A stretch of DNA of 15,367 nucleotides, from contig JASFUX010000052.1 of NCBI GenBank assembly GCA_050050115.1, positions 1 through 15,367 of the forward strand. The letters are read 5' to 3'. Positions 6,830 through 14,409 of the stretch are shown here, in pieces. Every line of letters begins with the position of its first letter. Within the stretch, counting starts at the first letter, position 1. The notes under the pieces were generated by a model. That model ran no database searches and was not told the origin of the DNA. It saw only the letters and a list, made by a program, of their open reading frames with translations. The DNA comes from JASFUX01 sp050050115 (lineage in GTDB: Bacteria > Pseudomonadota > Alphaproteobacteria > Caulobacterales > Maricaulaceae). The translations under genes and the position numbers were made by a program.

Positions 6830-8231
6830 GGCGGACATTGCGCAGATGTCGGCGATCGAGCTGGCCGAGGCGATCGCGTCGCGGCGGTTGTCCTCGCGCG
6901 CTGTCGTGGAAAGCTGCCTTGATCGCATTGAGGCTCATGATGAGGCGATCAACGCGTTTGTGCACGTCGACCGCGAGGCTGGCCTCGAAGCCGCCGACGA
7001 GATCGATCGTGAGCTGAAGAGCGGGCGCACACGTGGACCACTCGCGGGGCTTCCGTTCGCAGTCAAGGATTTCTCCGACGTGCACGGAATGCCGACCTGC
7101 CAAGGTTCGCGGGCTTTCGGCTCGCCCCTGGCGCTCGACGACGAGCCGATGATCGCGCGACTCCGGGCGGCCGGCGCCGTTCCGGTCGGCAAGACCAACG
7201 CGCCCGAGTTCGGGCTCCACTCGGCGACCTACAACGAGCGCTTCGGCGTCACGCGCAATCCGTGGAACCTCGAGAAAACGCCGGGCGGCAGCAGCGGCGG
7301 CTCGGCGGCCGCGGTCGCGGCGGGCTTGGTGCCGTTCGCGACCGGATCGGACGGCGGCGGTTCGATCCGAACGCCGGCCGCGTTTTGCGGCCTCGTGGGT
7401 TTGAAGACGACGACGGCGCTCGTGCCGCGTGCGTCGGGGGATTCGACGCTGTCATGTCTCGGCTACCTGACCAAGACCGTCGCGGATACGGCGCGGCTGC
7501 TCGACGTCACAGCGGGCCCGCACCCAAGCGATCGCCTGTCGGCGCCGGGCCGCGGCGCACCGTTCGAGCCGGCGATCGAGACCTTGAGCGTGGCAGGCTC
7601 CAAAGTCGCGTGGTCGGACGATCTTGGATACGCGCCGATGGAGCCGGAGGTCGTGGCGCTGGCGCGCAGTGCGTTCGAGCGTTTGGCTCAAGCGGCTGAG
7701 CTTGAAGTCGTCGACGTCGATGCGGCGCTGCCCAATGTCTATCGCGCGTGGGTGGCCGATTCGGTAAGCCTGCTCGCCGCGGAACTGCAAGCCGACGGCG
7801 TGTCATTTGGTCTGCTTGACCAGCGCACGCAACGACTTCTAGCCGAGCACGTCGCCACAGATCTCGCCGACCATGTTCGTGTGCGCCGCGCCTATGCAGC
7901 GCTCGAAGAAAAAGCGTCCGCGCTGTTCCGGAGCATCGACGTTCTCGCGACGCCGTCGACGTCGTGCCCGGCGTTTGGCGCCGATGAGGAGATCCCGAGC
8001 GAAGTGGCCGGCCGGGACGCGACCTGGACGGGGGCCGAGCCGGTGTCGATGTTCGCCAACGTGATCGGCGCGCCGGCGATCTCGATCCCCGCCGGCGTCA
8101 CCCGGGACGGCCTGCCGGTCGGCTTGCAGCTCGCCGCGCGCCGTTTCGACGACGTCGTGTTGCTGCGGCTCGCCCGCATCCTTGAGCAGGTTCAGCCCTG
8201 GCCGCGATTGGCGCCGGGCTATGCAGGCTGA
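6819..8231 (+). CDS. Amidase-signature family hydrolase
   Basis: This 470-residue enzyme has the complete Ser-cisSer-Lys triad of the amidase signature family: K83 (FAVKDF), S159 in GGSSGGS (156-162) and nucleophile S182 in GSDGGGSIRTPAAFCG. The spacings (76 and 23) are close to those of fatty acid amide hydrolase (75 and 24). Such enzymes hydrolyse amide bonds of small amides, N-acyl amines or peptide amides. No signal peptide is seen, so it should be cytoplasmic. It is not part of a gatCAB set: no gatC or gatB is nearby and it pairs with a transporter. ATG 6819 is preceded by GAGG (6809-6812) and overlaps the MFS stop. It ends 10 bp from the convergent CoA ligase. The natural substrate is unknown; context suggests an amide or peptide fragment of the imported compound. 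Confidence 0.9.
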   Translation: MALEADIAQMSAIELAEAIASRRLSSRAVVESCLDRIEAHDEAINAFVHVDREAGLEAADEIDRELKSGRTRGPLAGLPFAVKDFSDVHGMPTCQGSRAFGSPLALDDEPMIARLRAAGAVPVGKTNAPEFGLHSATYNERFGVTRNPWNLEKTPGGSSGGSAAAVAAGLVPFATGSDGGGSIRTPAAFCGLVGLKTTTALVPRASGDSTLSCLGYLTKTVADTARLLDVTAGPHPSDRLSAPGRGAPFEPAIETLSVAGSKVAWSDDLGYAPMEPEVVALARSAFERLAQAAELEVVDVDAALPNVYRAWVADSVSLLAAELQADGVSFGLLDQRTQRLLAEHVATDLADHVRVRRAYAALEEKASALFRSIDVLATPSTSCPAFGADEEIPSEVAGRDATWTGAEPVSMFANVIGAPAISIPAGVTRDGLPVGLQLAARRFDDVVLLRLARILEQVQPWPRLAPGYAG

Positions 8232-8241
8232 CGCCGTCGCG

Positions 8242-9852
8242 TCATGAGCCGCGGGCGCGATCGGCAAGGACGCGCGTGTCGATCTTGCCGTTGGGCAGCA
8301 TCGGAACGTCATCGATGAGCGCGAAGGTCTTGGGGATCTTGTAGTTGGCGAGGACGTCGCGGCAGTGGCTGCGCAGGGCGTCTTCCGTCAAGTCCTCGCC
8401 GGCGGGAACGACGAACGCATGGCCGACTTCGTGATAGAGCGGGTCGGGAACCGCGACGACGGCGGCCAAGGCGACGCCTGGATGAGATTCGATCGCCTGC
8501 TCCACCTCGGCCGGGTAGACGTTGTAGCCGCCGGACTTGAACATTTGCGAGCGGCGTCCGGCGAGCGCGATCATGCCGTCCGCACGCCGTGCCGCGAGAT
8601 CGCCCGTGCGCAGCCATCCGTCGTCGGTGAAAGCTTGCGCCGTCGCCTCCGGATTGCGCCAGTAGCCTTGCATCACGAACGGCCCGCGCACGTGGATCTC
8701 GCCGATTTCGCCTTGCGCCGCCGGCGCGCCGGCCTCGTCGAGTATCGCAACTTCATACTCGAGCGGGGCCCAGCCGATGGAATTGGCGAACTGCTCGTCG
8801 GTGATCGGTGCGCCGCGTGCGAAGATGACGTTCCCGGTGGTTTCGGTCATGCCGTAGACGTTGGCGAGGTTCGGGCAGATCGCGCGCAGCCGGCGCACGA
8901 GATCGACCGATGCGGGATTGCCGCCCCAGAGAATCTGCTTGAGCGAGCTGAGATCGAACGCTTCGAAATCGGGATGGGCGAGCACCATCTGAAACATCGC
9001 AGGGATCTGGCCCAGATGCGTCAGCTTTCGCCGCTCGACGGTCTCTAGAACGCCCCGCGGATCGAACTCCTCCATGAAGACGATCGTCCCGCCGACGACG
9101 AGGGTCGTGCAGCACACATCGCCCACGCAGGCGATGTGGTTGATGGGGAAGTTGCAGAGCATGCGCTGGCCGTTCGAGGCGGTGTTGTACTTCGCGTCGG
9201 TTTGCGAGCAGTAGGTCAGGCCCTGGTGCGTCAGAACCGCGCCCTTCGGCGCGCCGGTCGTCCCGGAGGTGTAGACGATCAAGCAAGGATCGGCGGCGGC
9301 CACTTCCGCGCGCGCGGCTTGCAGCGCTTCGTCGGTGACGGCGTCGCCGGCTTTCAAGAACGCGTCCCATGATTGAAAGTCGTCGGCCGACGGCGGGTCG
9401 GGCGCGGCGACCAGATGAGCCGGAGACGCGTCCGCTCCAACGACCGCGCGAAGCTCCGAAGCAACGTCGCGATCGGCGATCATAGATCGTGCAATGATCA
9501 AAGATGGTGTGGCGTCGCGTAGCGGATGCGCCATCTCCCGGCGCGTATGCTTCGGATTGAGCCCGAGCCAGATGGCGCCGATCGACGCCGCCGCCAGAAA
9601 GATTTCGAAAAACAAAGAACACGGCGGCAGCAGCGTCGCGACGCGCGCGCCTTTTTGGACGCCGGCAGCGATGAGCGCCTTGGCGATCGCGTCGACGTTG
9701 GCGTTCGCTTCGGCGTAGGTGGTCTCGGTTTCCCCGGTGATCAGCGCGGGGCGGTCGGGGAAGGCCTGCGCGCCGCGGGTGAGATAGTCGCTGATCCGAT
9801 CGAGCTTCGGTGGCAGGTCGGCGTCGGGCTTGGCGAGGTGGAGAAGCGTCAC
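8242..9852 (-). CDS. Acyl/aryl-CoA ligase (class I adenylate-forming, AMP-binding)
   Basis: This 536-residue enzyme activates a carboxylic acid with ATP and joins it to CoA. Core motifs in order: P-loop YTSGTTGAPKG (Y194-G204, K203), YGMTETTG (A5), GEIHVRG and WLRTGDLA (A7), SGGYNVYPAEVE (A8 hinge) and LPNGKID near the C-terminus with K523 as the adenylation lysine. All key residues are present, and length fits medium/long-chain or aryl-CoA synthetases. I place the start at GTG 9852 (MTLLHLAKPD), 8 bp after the beta-lactamase-fold gene's stop. The frame stays open another 130 codons upstream, but those are arginine-rich out-of-frame sequence inside the preceding gene. There is no strong Shine-Dalgarno, so translational coupling is likely. 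It is the third gene of the CPBP-hydrolase-ligase unit and could supply CoA thioesters to the enoyl-CoA hydratase. Substrate is unknown. Confidence 0.9.
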   Translation of the reverse strand: MTLLHLAKPDADLPPKLDRISDYLTRGAQAFPDRPALITGETETTYAEANANVDAIAKALIAAGVQKGARVATLLPPCSLFFEIFLAAASIGAIWLGLNPKHTRREMAHPLRDATPSLIIARSMIADRDVASELRAVVGADASPAHLVAAPDPPSADDFQSWDAFLKAGDAVTDEALQAARAEVAAADPCLIVYTSGTTGAPKGAVLTHQGLTYCSQTDAKYNTASNGQRMLCNFPINHIACVGDVCCTTLVVGGTIVFMEEFDPRGVLETVERRKLTHLGQIPAMFQMVLAHPDFEAFDLSSLKQILWGGNPASVDLVRRLRAICPNLANVYGMTETTGNVIFARGAPITDEQFANSIGWAPLEYEVAILDEAGAPAAQGEIGEIHVRGPFVMQGYWRNPEATAQAFTDDGWLRTGDLAARRADGMIALAGRRSQMFKSGGYNVYPAEVEQAIESHPGVALAAVVAVPDPLYHEVGHAFVVPAGEDLTEDALRSHCRDVLANYKIPKTFALIDDVPMLPNGKIDTRVLADRARGS

Positions 9853-9860
9853 GACGCGGC

Positions 9861-11822
9861 TCAGCCGGGCAGGCCGCTGAAGCCGAGCATGTTCCAGACG
9901 CTCAGCTGCCAGCTGAAGATCGCGATCCCGCCCGCGCCGAGCGCGACGCCGACGATAAGAAGCGGCGAGCCGACCTTTCGTTGAATTGTCGCCCACGCCA
10001 GCAAAGCAATGGCAAGCGCGCACAAGCTGATGCCGATCGGCGGCAGGGCGAACACGATGCGCAGGCTGTTGGGGATGCCGTAGACGAGGTCTTCGTTGAG
10101 GCGGGTCGCGGCGAGCGGCGCGAAGGCGAAGGCGACGACGGACGCGAGCGCGGACGCGCCCGCGATTGGCCACGCGAAGGGATGGCTGGCGCCGCTTTGT
10201 CTCACGGCCGTTACGAGAACGGTGACGATGCCAAGCGCGCACATCGCCGCCGCCGCGATCAGCAGGCGAAGGTGCAGTGTCAGGCTCTCCTGCGCGGGCG
10301 GCTCTTCGAATGCGAACGATCCCTGCTGCGTGAAGTAGAGGCGTCGCGCGCCGCTCGCCGGGTCCTTCGTGAACAACGCGGCGCCTAAGGACAACATGTC
10401 GTCTAGCGCTTCGGGCGGCGGCGCATAGACGCCCTCGGAAACGCGCTCGAACGGGTAGGTGTCACCCGCGAAGCTGATGTGAATTCGGTCGTCGGTCTCG
10501 CGCTCGATCGTCGCGCCGATCATCAATGGCCAGACGATCTTCTCGATGGTCGAAAAACTGCGGCGGGTCGGCACGAAGGCGCCCGCGACATCGTCGGTCG
10601 CGTTCTCAAGCGGCGCGCTGGAGTAAAGGAAGTCGCCATCGTCGCCGGGATAGTAGCGGTCCATGAAACCCTGGACGATGCGTTCGCGCGCCGGTCCGAC
10701 ATCGCCGCTGTTGAAGCTGATGAAGATCGATGTCCCGTCGTCGGGGATCAGGACGAGCCGCGCGGTGTACCCGGGGATGTCGCCGCCATGACCGAAGGTG
10801 ACATGGCCGTTCCAGATCTTCTGCTCGAACCCGAACGTCATGGCCGAACCTTGAGGGATGTTGGCGAACTGGGGCGCGTGCATTGCGTTGTAGGCGCGCT
10901 CGCTCAGCAGCGCGTGATCCGGCCCGCCGTTCGTCATGTGCGCGATCGCGAACAACGCCATGTCGCGCGCGGTCGCCGACACGCCGCCGTCCGGATACAG
11001 ATTCATGAACTCGAAAGGCCGCTCGATCGGCTCACCCTCGTCGATCGTGTGGCCCGGCGCCAAGTCGGCGATTAGGTCGTCCGGCGGAGGTTGCCGAATG
11101 GTGCTGCGCTCCATGCCGAGAGGGCCGAAGATGTTGTCCTCGAGATAGGTCGGATACGGCTGACCCGACATGCGCTCGACGATGTAGCCGGTAAGCGCCG
11201 CGCCGTAGTTGGAGTAGGCGGAGGCGGACCCCGGTGGGCGAATCCGTTGAGGTTGCAGCGCCTTCAAGGCATCGCCGAGCGGCCGGCGGGCTTGCTCCGT
11301 CCAGGCGCCGCCGCCGACGTTGACCGCTTCGAAGCCCGACGTATGGGTCATCAGATGGCGCAGCGTGATCGGTTGGCCGGGATAGGTGTCGGGGATCTCG
11401 AAGTCGAGGTAGGCGTTGACGTCCGCATCGAGATCGACGACGCCGCGGTCGGCGAGCTGCATCACGCTCGTCCACGCGAACGGCTTGGAGACCGAGGCGA
11501 TGCGAAACAGGTGGCCCTCCGGATCGACCGGCGCGCGCGTCTCCAGGTCGGCGACGCCGTAGCCTTTGAGCAGCACGATCTCAGATCCGTGCGTGATCGC
11601 GATCACCGCGCCGGGAATCTGATGGGCGGCCATTTGCGCTTCGACGAGGTCGTCGATGAGGGCTTCGAGTTCCCTCTCGTCGAGCGGCTGACCGCCCAAG
11701 GTCGCGGTTGAGGCCGGCGCGTCCGTCACAGGCGCGTCGACGGGTTGGCCGAGCGCGCTGCTCGTGATCAGAGCGACGAGCGCCAGGGCGGCGGCCGGAA
11801 AAAGTGCTGGGCGCGTCGTCAT
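9861..11822 (-). CDS. Periplasmic serine hydrolase, beta-lactamase/PBP fold, with C-terminal membrane domain (MlrB-like in context)
   Basis: This 653-residue protein opens with a signal peptide (hydrophobic ~8-23, likely cleaved near ALG-QP at 25/26). A serine beta-lactamase-fold domain follows, with S110-V-S-K113 (SxxK nucleophile and lysine), Y203-S-N205 (YxN) and H345-G-G347 in place of the KTG triad. The C-terminus has about four hydrophobic helices (~517-540, 549-571, 587-612, 619-641), so the catalytic domain should sit in the periplasm, anchored to the inner membrane. This family includes esterases and D-aminopeptidases; MlrB, which cuts linearised microcystin, also belongs to it. The HGG motif is common in the esterase/peptidase members, so antibiotic resistance is unlikely. 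The start ATG overlaps the CPBP stop (ATGA), giving tight coupling to that gene. The specific reaction is unproven. Confidence 0.87.
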   Translation of the reverse strand: MTTRPALFPAAALALVALITSSALGQPVDAPVTDAPASTATLGGQPLDERELEALIDDLVEAQMAAHQIPGAVIAITHGSEIVLLKGYGVADLETRAPVDPEGHLFRIASVSKPFAWTSVMQLADRGVVDLDADVNAYLDFEIPDTYPGQPITLRHLMTHTSGFEAVNVGGGAWTEQARRPLGDALKALQPQRIRPPGSASAYSNYGAALTGYIVERMSGQPYPTYLEDNIFGPLGMERSTIRQPPPDDLIADLAPGHTIDEGEPIERPFEFMNLYPDGGVSATARDMALFAIAHMTNGGPDHALLSERAYNAMHAPQFANIPQGSAMTFGFEQKIWNGHVTFGHGGDIPGYTARLVLIPDDGTSIFISFNSGDVGPARERIVQGFMDRYYPGDDGDFLYSSAPLENATDDVAGAFVPTRRSFSTIEKIVWPLMIGATIERETDDRIHISFAGDTYPFERVSEGVYAPPPEALDDMLSLGAALFTKDPASGARRLYFTQQGSFAFEEPPAQESLTLHLRLLIAAAAMCALGIVTVLVTAVRQSGASHPFAWPIAGASALASVVAFAFAPLAATRLNEDLVYGIPNSLRIVFALPPIGISLCALAIALLAWATIQRKVGSPLLIVGVALGAGGIAIFSWQLSVWNMLGFSGLPG

Positions 11823-12886
11823 GCTGAACGTCCTTCCGGCGAGCTGAGTTCGGCGCGCGGGCCGATCGACGCGGAGCTGTCGGCTGCGGCGCCGATCTCT
11901 GCTTTGGGCAGTCCCAGTCGCGGTCCGCTCACGGCGAGAAGAACGAGCGCGAGCACCGCGACGCCGCCGTAGATCGCTAACGAGGGAAGCGTGTGCCCCA
12001 GGACTTGAGAATAGTCGCTCGTCGCTTCGAACCGATCACGGACGTCGAACGTCTGGTTGATCAGGCCGTGGAACATGACGGCGGGCCAGAGGCTGCCGTT
12101 GAGCTTGTTGAAGAAGAAGGTGATGACGATCGACATCGTGACCGTTCCGATCGTGAACAGTCCGTATTCTGATATGAACGCCCACACCGTGTCGTCCCAC
12201 TGCAGCAGATCGCGCGGGATATGCCAAAACGACCAGATCAGGCCGAGCAGGACGCTCGCGCCGAGCGGCGTCGACATCGCGCCTTGCAGGTAAGGCAGAG
12301 CGAAACCGCGCCAGCCGCATTCTTCGAGCAGCCCGCCTTGGTCGACGAAGGCGTAGGCGACAAATGCGTAGACCGCAGAGATCGAGAAAAGGCCGGTCCA
12401 ATCTATGAGACTCACGCCCAGGGTGAGAGAGAGGCCGAAACGGATCGCCAGGACGCAGGCGATCAGCAGCGCATAGTAGCCGAGCAGCCGGCCTATCGGC
12501 GCGGAGCCGCGCAAAGGATTGAAGCGGCTGAGATAGCTGCGCAGCGCGCCGCGTTGACCGAGCAGGCAGATCACGATGATCGCGGCGATCGTCGGCGCGC
12601 CGGCGTAGATGAGCGGCATCCAAAGCACGGGTTCGAGAAAGGCCGCCGGGACGCGCTCGACCAGATTCGTCGAGACGTGGTCGTAGCCCAGGCGCTGGGC
12701 GGCCTCTAGAGACGCGTCTTCGTAGACGAATGGACGGCCGTACATCCAATCCCAAAAGCCTGGCGCGAACGCGATGCTCAGAACGATCAGCATCGGGATG
12801 GCCGAGGCGATCACGAAGAACCAGACGATGGGCCGTGTGCGCGAAGGCACGCCGGTTTCGACAATGCGCGACAAGGCGGCGGTCAT
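11819..12886 (-). CDS. CPBP/CAAX-family intramembrane protease, MlrA (microcystinase)-like
   Basis: This 355-residue membrane protein has about eight hydrophobic segments (for example ~18-42, 90-112, 132-155, 163-185, 240-260, 298-320). It carries all CPBP (Abi/CAAX protease) motifs: E188-E189-C-G-W-R193 (EExxxR) in GGLLEECGWRGFALP, H222 in FWHIPRD, and H273 plus N277 in FHGLIN. Microcystinase MlrA of sphingomonads is a glutamate protease of this family using the same Glu/His/His-Asn set, and from memory its GGLLEE-GWRGFALP and WHLPRE segments look very close; I could not align them. CAAX-type prenyl processing or bacteriocin immunity are the generic alternatives. GGAGA lies about 4 bp before ATG 12886. 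It is first in the unit, upstream of the hydrolase (4-bp overlap) and CoA ligase, and has operator 5 upstream. Confidence 0.83.
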   Translation of the reverse strand: MTAALSRIVETGVPSRTRPIVWFFVIASAIPMLIVLSIAFAPGFWDWMYGRPFVYEDASLEAAQRLGYDHVSTNLVERVPAAFLEPVLWMPLIYAGAPTIAAIIVICLLGQRGALRSYLSRFNPLRGSAPIGRLLGYYALLIACVLAIRFGLSLTLGVSLIDWTGLFSISAVYAFVAYAFVDQGGLLEECGWRGFALPYLQGAMSTPLGASVLLGLIWSFWHIPRDLLQWDDTVWAFISEYGLFTIGTVTMSIVITFFFNKLNGSLWPAVMFHGLINQTFDVRDRFEATSDYSQVLGHTLPSLAIYGGVAVLALVLLAVSGPRLGLPKAEIGAAADSSASIGPRAELSSPEGRSA

Positions 12887-12933
12887 GGAGTCTCCAGCGC
12901 AACTCTCCAGGAGAGGAGGCGTACCACAAAAAT

Positions 12934-12946
12934 TGACCCGTGGTCA
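12934..12946. promoter_or_regulatory. Predicted TetR operator 5, upstream of the CPBP-hydrolase-ligase unit
   Basis: TGACCC-G-TGGTCA has one mismatch and lies in the 140-bp gap 12887-13026, about 48 bp before the CPBP start on the minus strand. On that strand the site reads TTTTTGACCACGGGTCAA, so a TTGACC could act as -35, but no convincing -10 stands out. The flanking A/T runs match those at the other sites. Nothing else is seen in 12947-13026. Confidence 0.72.
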
Positions 12947-13026
12947 AAAATAGAAAATGCACAGCTGATCGTTGGAAGTGACGAGGGTGCCGGAGACGGA
13001 GCGGTTTGCGTCCGGCCAGCCTTTGA

Positions 13027-14220
13027 TCACGTCCATTCAACCTCGAGCGTCGGCGGCTGTCTGAATTCGTGACCGACTAGGTCGACAGAGCGCGTCGGGC
13101 GGAGGTTAGGCAGCCGCGCCAAGATCTCCGTCAGGCCGATCCGGGCTTCGGCGAGCGCCAGATGCCGGCCAAGACAGAGATGCGGCCCCATGGCGAAGCC
13201 GAGGTGCTTGGCGGCGTTCGGCCGGTCCAGATCAAATGTGTCGGGATTTTCGAACACCGCCTCGTCGCGGTTCGCCGCGCCGAGCATGCAGTTCACCGTG
13301 GCACCTTCCGGAATTTCTATGTCGCCGATGGCTGCGGACTCGATGGCGTGCCGGGTCGCGGACTGGACAGGCGAGGTCCAGCGGATGGACTCGGTGAGGG
13401 CGTCGTTGATGCGCGCCGGCGCGGCGCGTACGGCGTCGAACGCGTCGGGATGGCGGAACAACGACCAGAGCGTATTGAGAATCGCGGCTTCGACTGTGGA
13501 GATCCCACCGAAGAAGATGATCAAAGCGTTGCGTCGAATGGCTTCATCGTCCAGCGGCACGTCTTCAGGCTGGCCCGCCATGTCGCTGAGCAGATTGTCG
13601 CCGGGGCGCGCGCGCGCTTCGTCGAGGCGCCGCTGGAAGTGTTGATGGAACGCGGCGGCCGCAATCTCTGCGCGCCGGCTGACGTCGCTTGCGCCAGCGT
13701 GGTTCGACAGAGCGGCTTCAAAAGCGTCGTACCAACTTCGAAAAAGAGGCTCGTCTTCGTCCGGCAAGCCGAAGACGTCGAGCATGACCTGCACGGGCAG
13801 GCGGGATGCAAACAACGATCTCAAATCTCCCCGGCGCAGATCGACGATCGAGTCGACCAGCTGGCGCACGCGGGAGGCCACGCGGGCTTCGAACCGCGAC
13901 CGAACTCGCGCCGCCATCAAAGCGCCCGAAAGCGCAGGCGGTCGGTAGCGGAGATGAAGATCGCCGTCCGTCGTCAGCATATTCTCGCCGAACGTGTCGT
14001 AGATCAGCGATTGAGGGGTTCCAGTGACGAACGCCGCGTCGTTCATGAGAACCGCGCGTATGTCGTCGTAGCGCGTAACCAGCCACATCCCCAGTCGCGG
14101 CGCCCAGGCGACGGGCGCGTCTCGCCGCAGTTGCGCGTAGATCGGATACGGATCGATCGACAGCTCGTCCAGCGTGACGTTGCATGCCGGTCCTGGTGAA
14201 GCGTCGCGCTCTATCTTCAT
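13027..14220 (-). CDS. Cytochrome P450 monooxygenase (soluble bacterial type)
   Basis: This 397-residue protein has no membrane anchor and the length of soluble class I bacterial P450s. Landmarks: K-helix E277-S-I-R280 (ExxR) and heme loop LGFAMGPHLCLGRHLA with C349 as the iron ligand. The I-helix reads FFGGISTVEA: the usual (A/G)Gx(D/E)T becomes GGIS241T242, so the threonine is kept but the acidic partner is a serine. That could alter proton delivery, although the enzyme is otherwise intact. P450s insert one oxygen atom into C-H or C=C bonds and need ferredoxin and reductase partners, none of which are in the window. ATG 14220 has AAAGG about 8 bp upstream. It is transcribed alone and is divergent from the TonB receptor, sharing operator 6. 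A role in oxidising the imported compound or its acyl part is inference. Confidence 0.92.
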   Translation of the reverse strand: MKIERDASPGPACNVTLDELSIDPYPIYAQLRRDAPVAWAPRLGMWLVTRYDDIRAVLMNDAAFVTGTPQSLIYDTFGENMLTTDGDLHLRYRPPALSGALMAARVRSRFEARVASRVRQLVDSIVDLRRGDLRSLFASRLPVQVMLDVFGLPDEDEPLFRSWYDAFEAALSNHAGASDVSRRAEIAAAAFHQHFQRRLDEARARPGDNLLSDMAGQPEDVPLDDEAIRRNALIIFFGGISTVEAAILNTLWSLFRHPDAFDAVRAAPARINDALTESIRWTSPVQSATRHAIESAAIGDIEIPEGATVNCMLGAANRDEAVFENPDTFDLDRPNAAKHLGFAMGPHLCLGRHLALAEARIGLTEILARLPNLRPTRSVDLVGHEFRQPPTLEVEWT

Positions 14221-14309
14221 GCCGTCGCCTTTGCTTGCTGGACGCGCTCGGCGACGCGCCGTCGGCTCTGGCGGTGCGATCGCGCGATATTGACCAAGTT
14301 AAAAAAAAT

Positions 14310-14322
14310 TGACCAACAGTCA
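14310..14322. promoter_or_regulatory. Predicted TetR operator 6 (P450 / TonB receptor divergent region) with extra half-site
   Basis: TGACCA-A-CAGTCA keeps the left half-site perfectly, with two mismatches on the right. A further same-orientation TGACCA half-site lies at 14291-14296, 19 bp upstream, the same step as at operator 4. For the receptor, TTGACC (14309-14314) then TACTCT (14331-14336) is a possible promoter that the operator would cover. The 189-bp gap 14221-14409 holds no gene. Confidence 0.65.
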
Positions 14323-14409
14323 AATAAATGTACTCTAGGCTTAGGCGGGCGCCGGTTGAGGGGTTTCAAGCGGAGCGGGGCCGCCGTCAGGGGAAGGGAG
14401 CAAACGCCC

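Noticed and set aside
6819..8231. GatA subunit of the tRNA amidotransferase
   Set aside because: No gatC or gatB is adjacent, and the gene is coupled to a transporter under the island's operator.
9853..10242. 130-codon N-terminal extension of the CoA ligase frame
   Set aside because: It is arginine-rich, unlike any ligase N-terminus, and lies out of frame inside the membrane-domain coding region of the preceding hydrolase gene. GTG 9852 gives a normal ligase length.
9861..11822. Antibiotic-resistance beta-lactamase
   Set aside because: The SxxK and YxN motifs are shared with esterases and peptidases of the same fold; the HGG motif, large size, C-terminal membrane domain and catabolic context argue against a resistance role.
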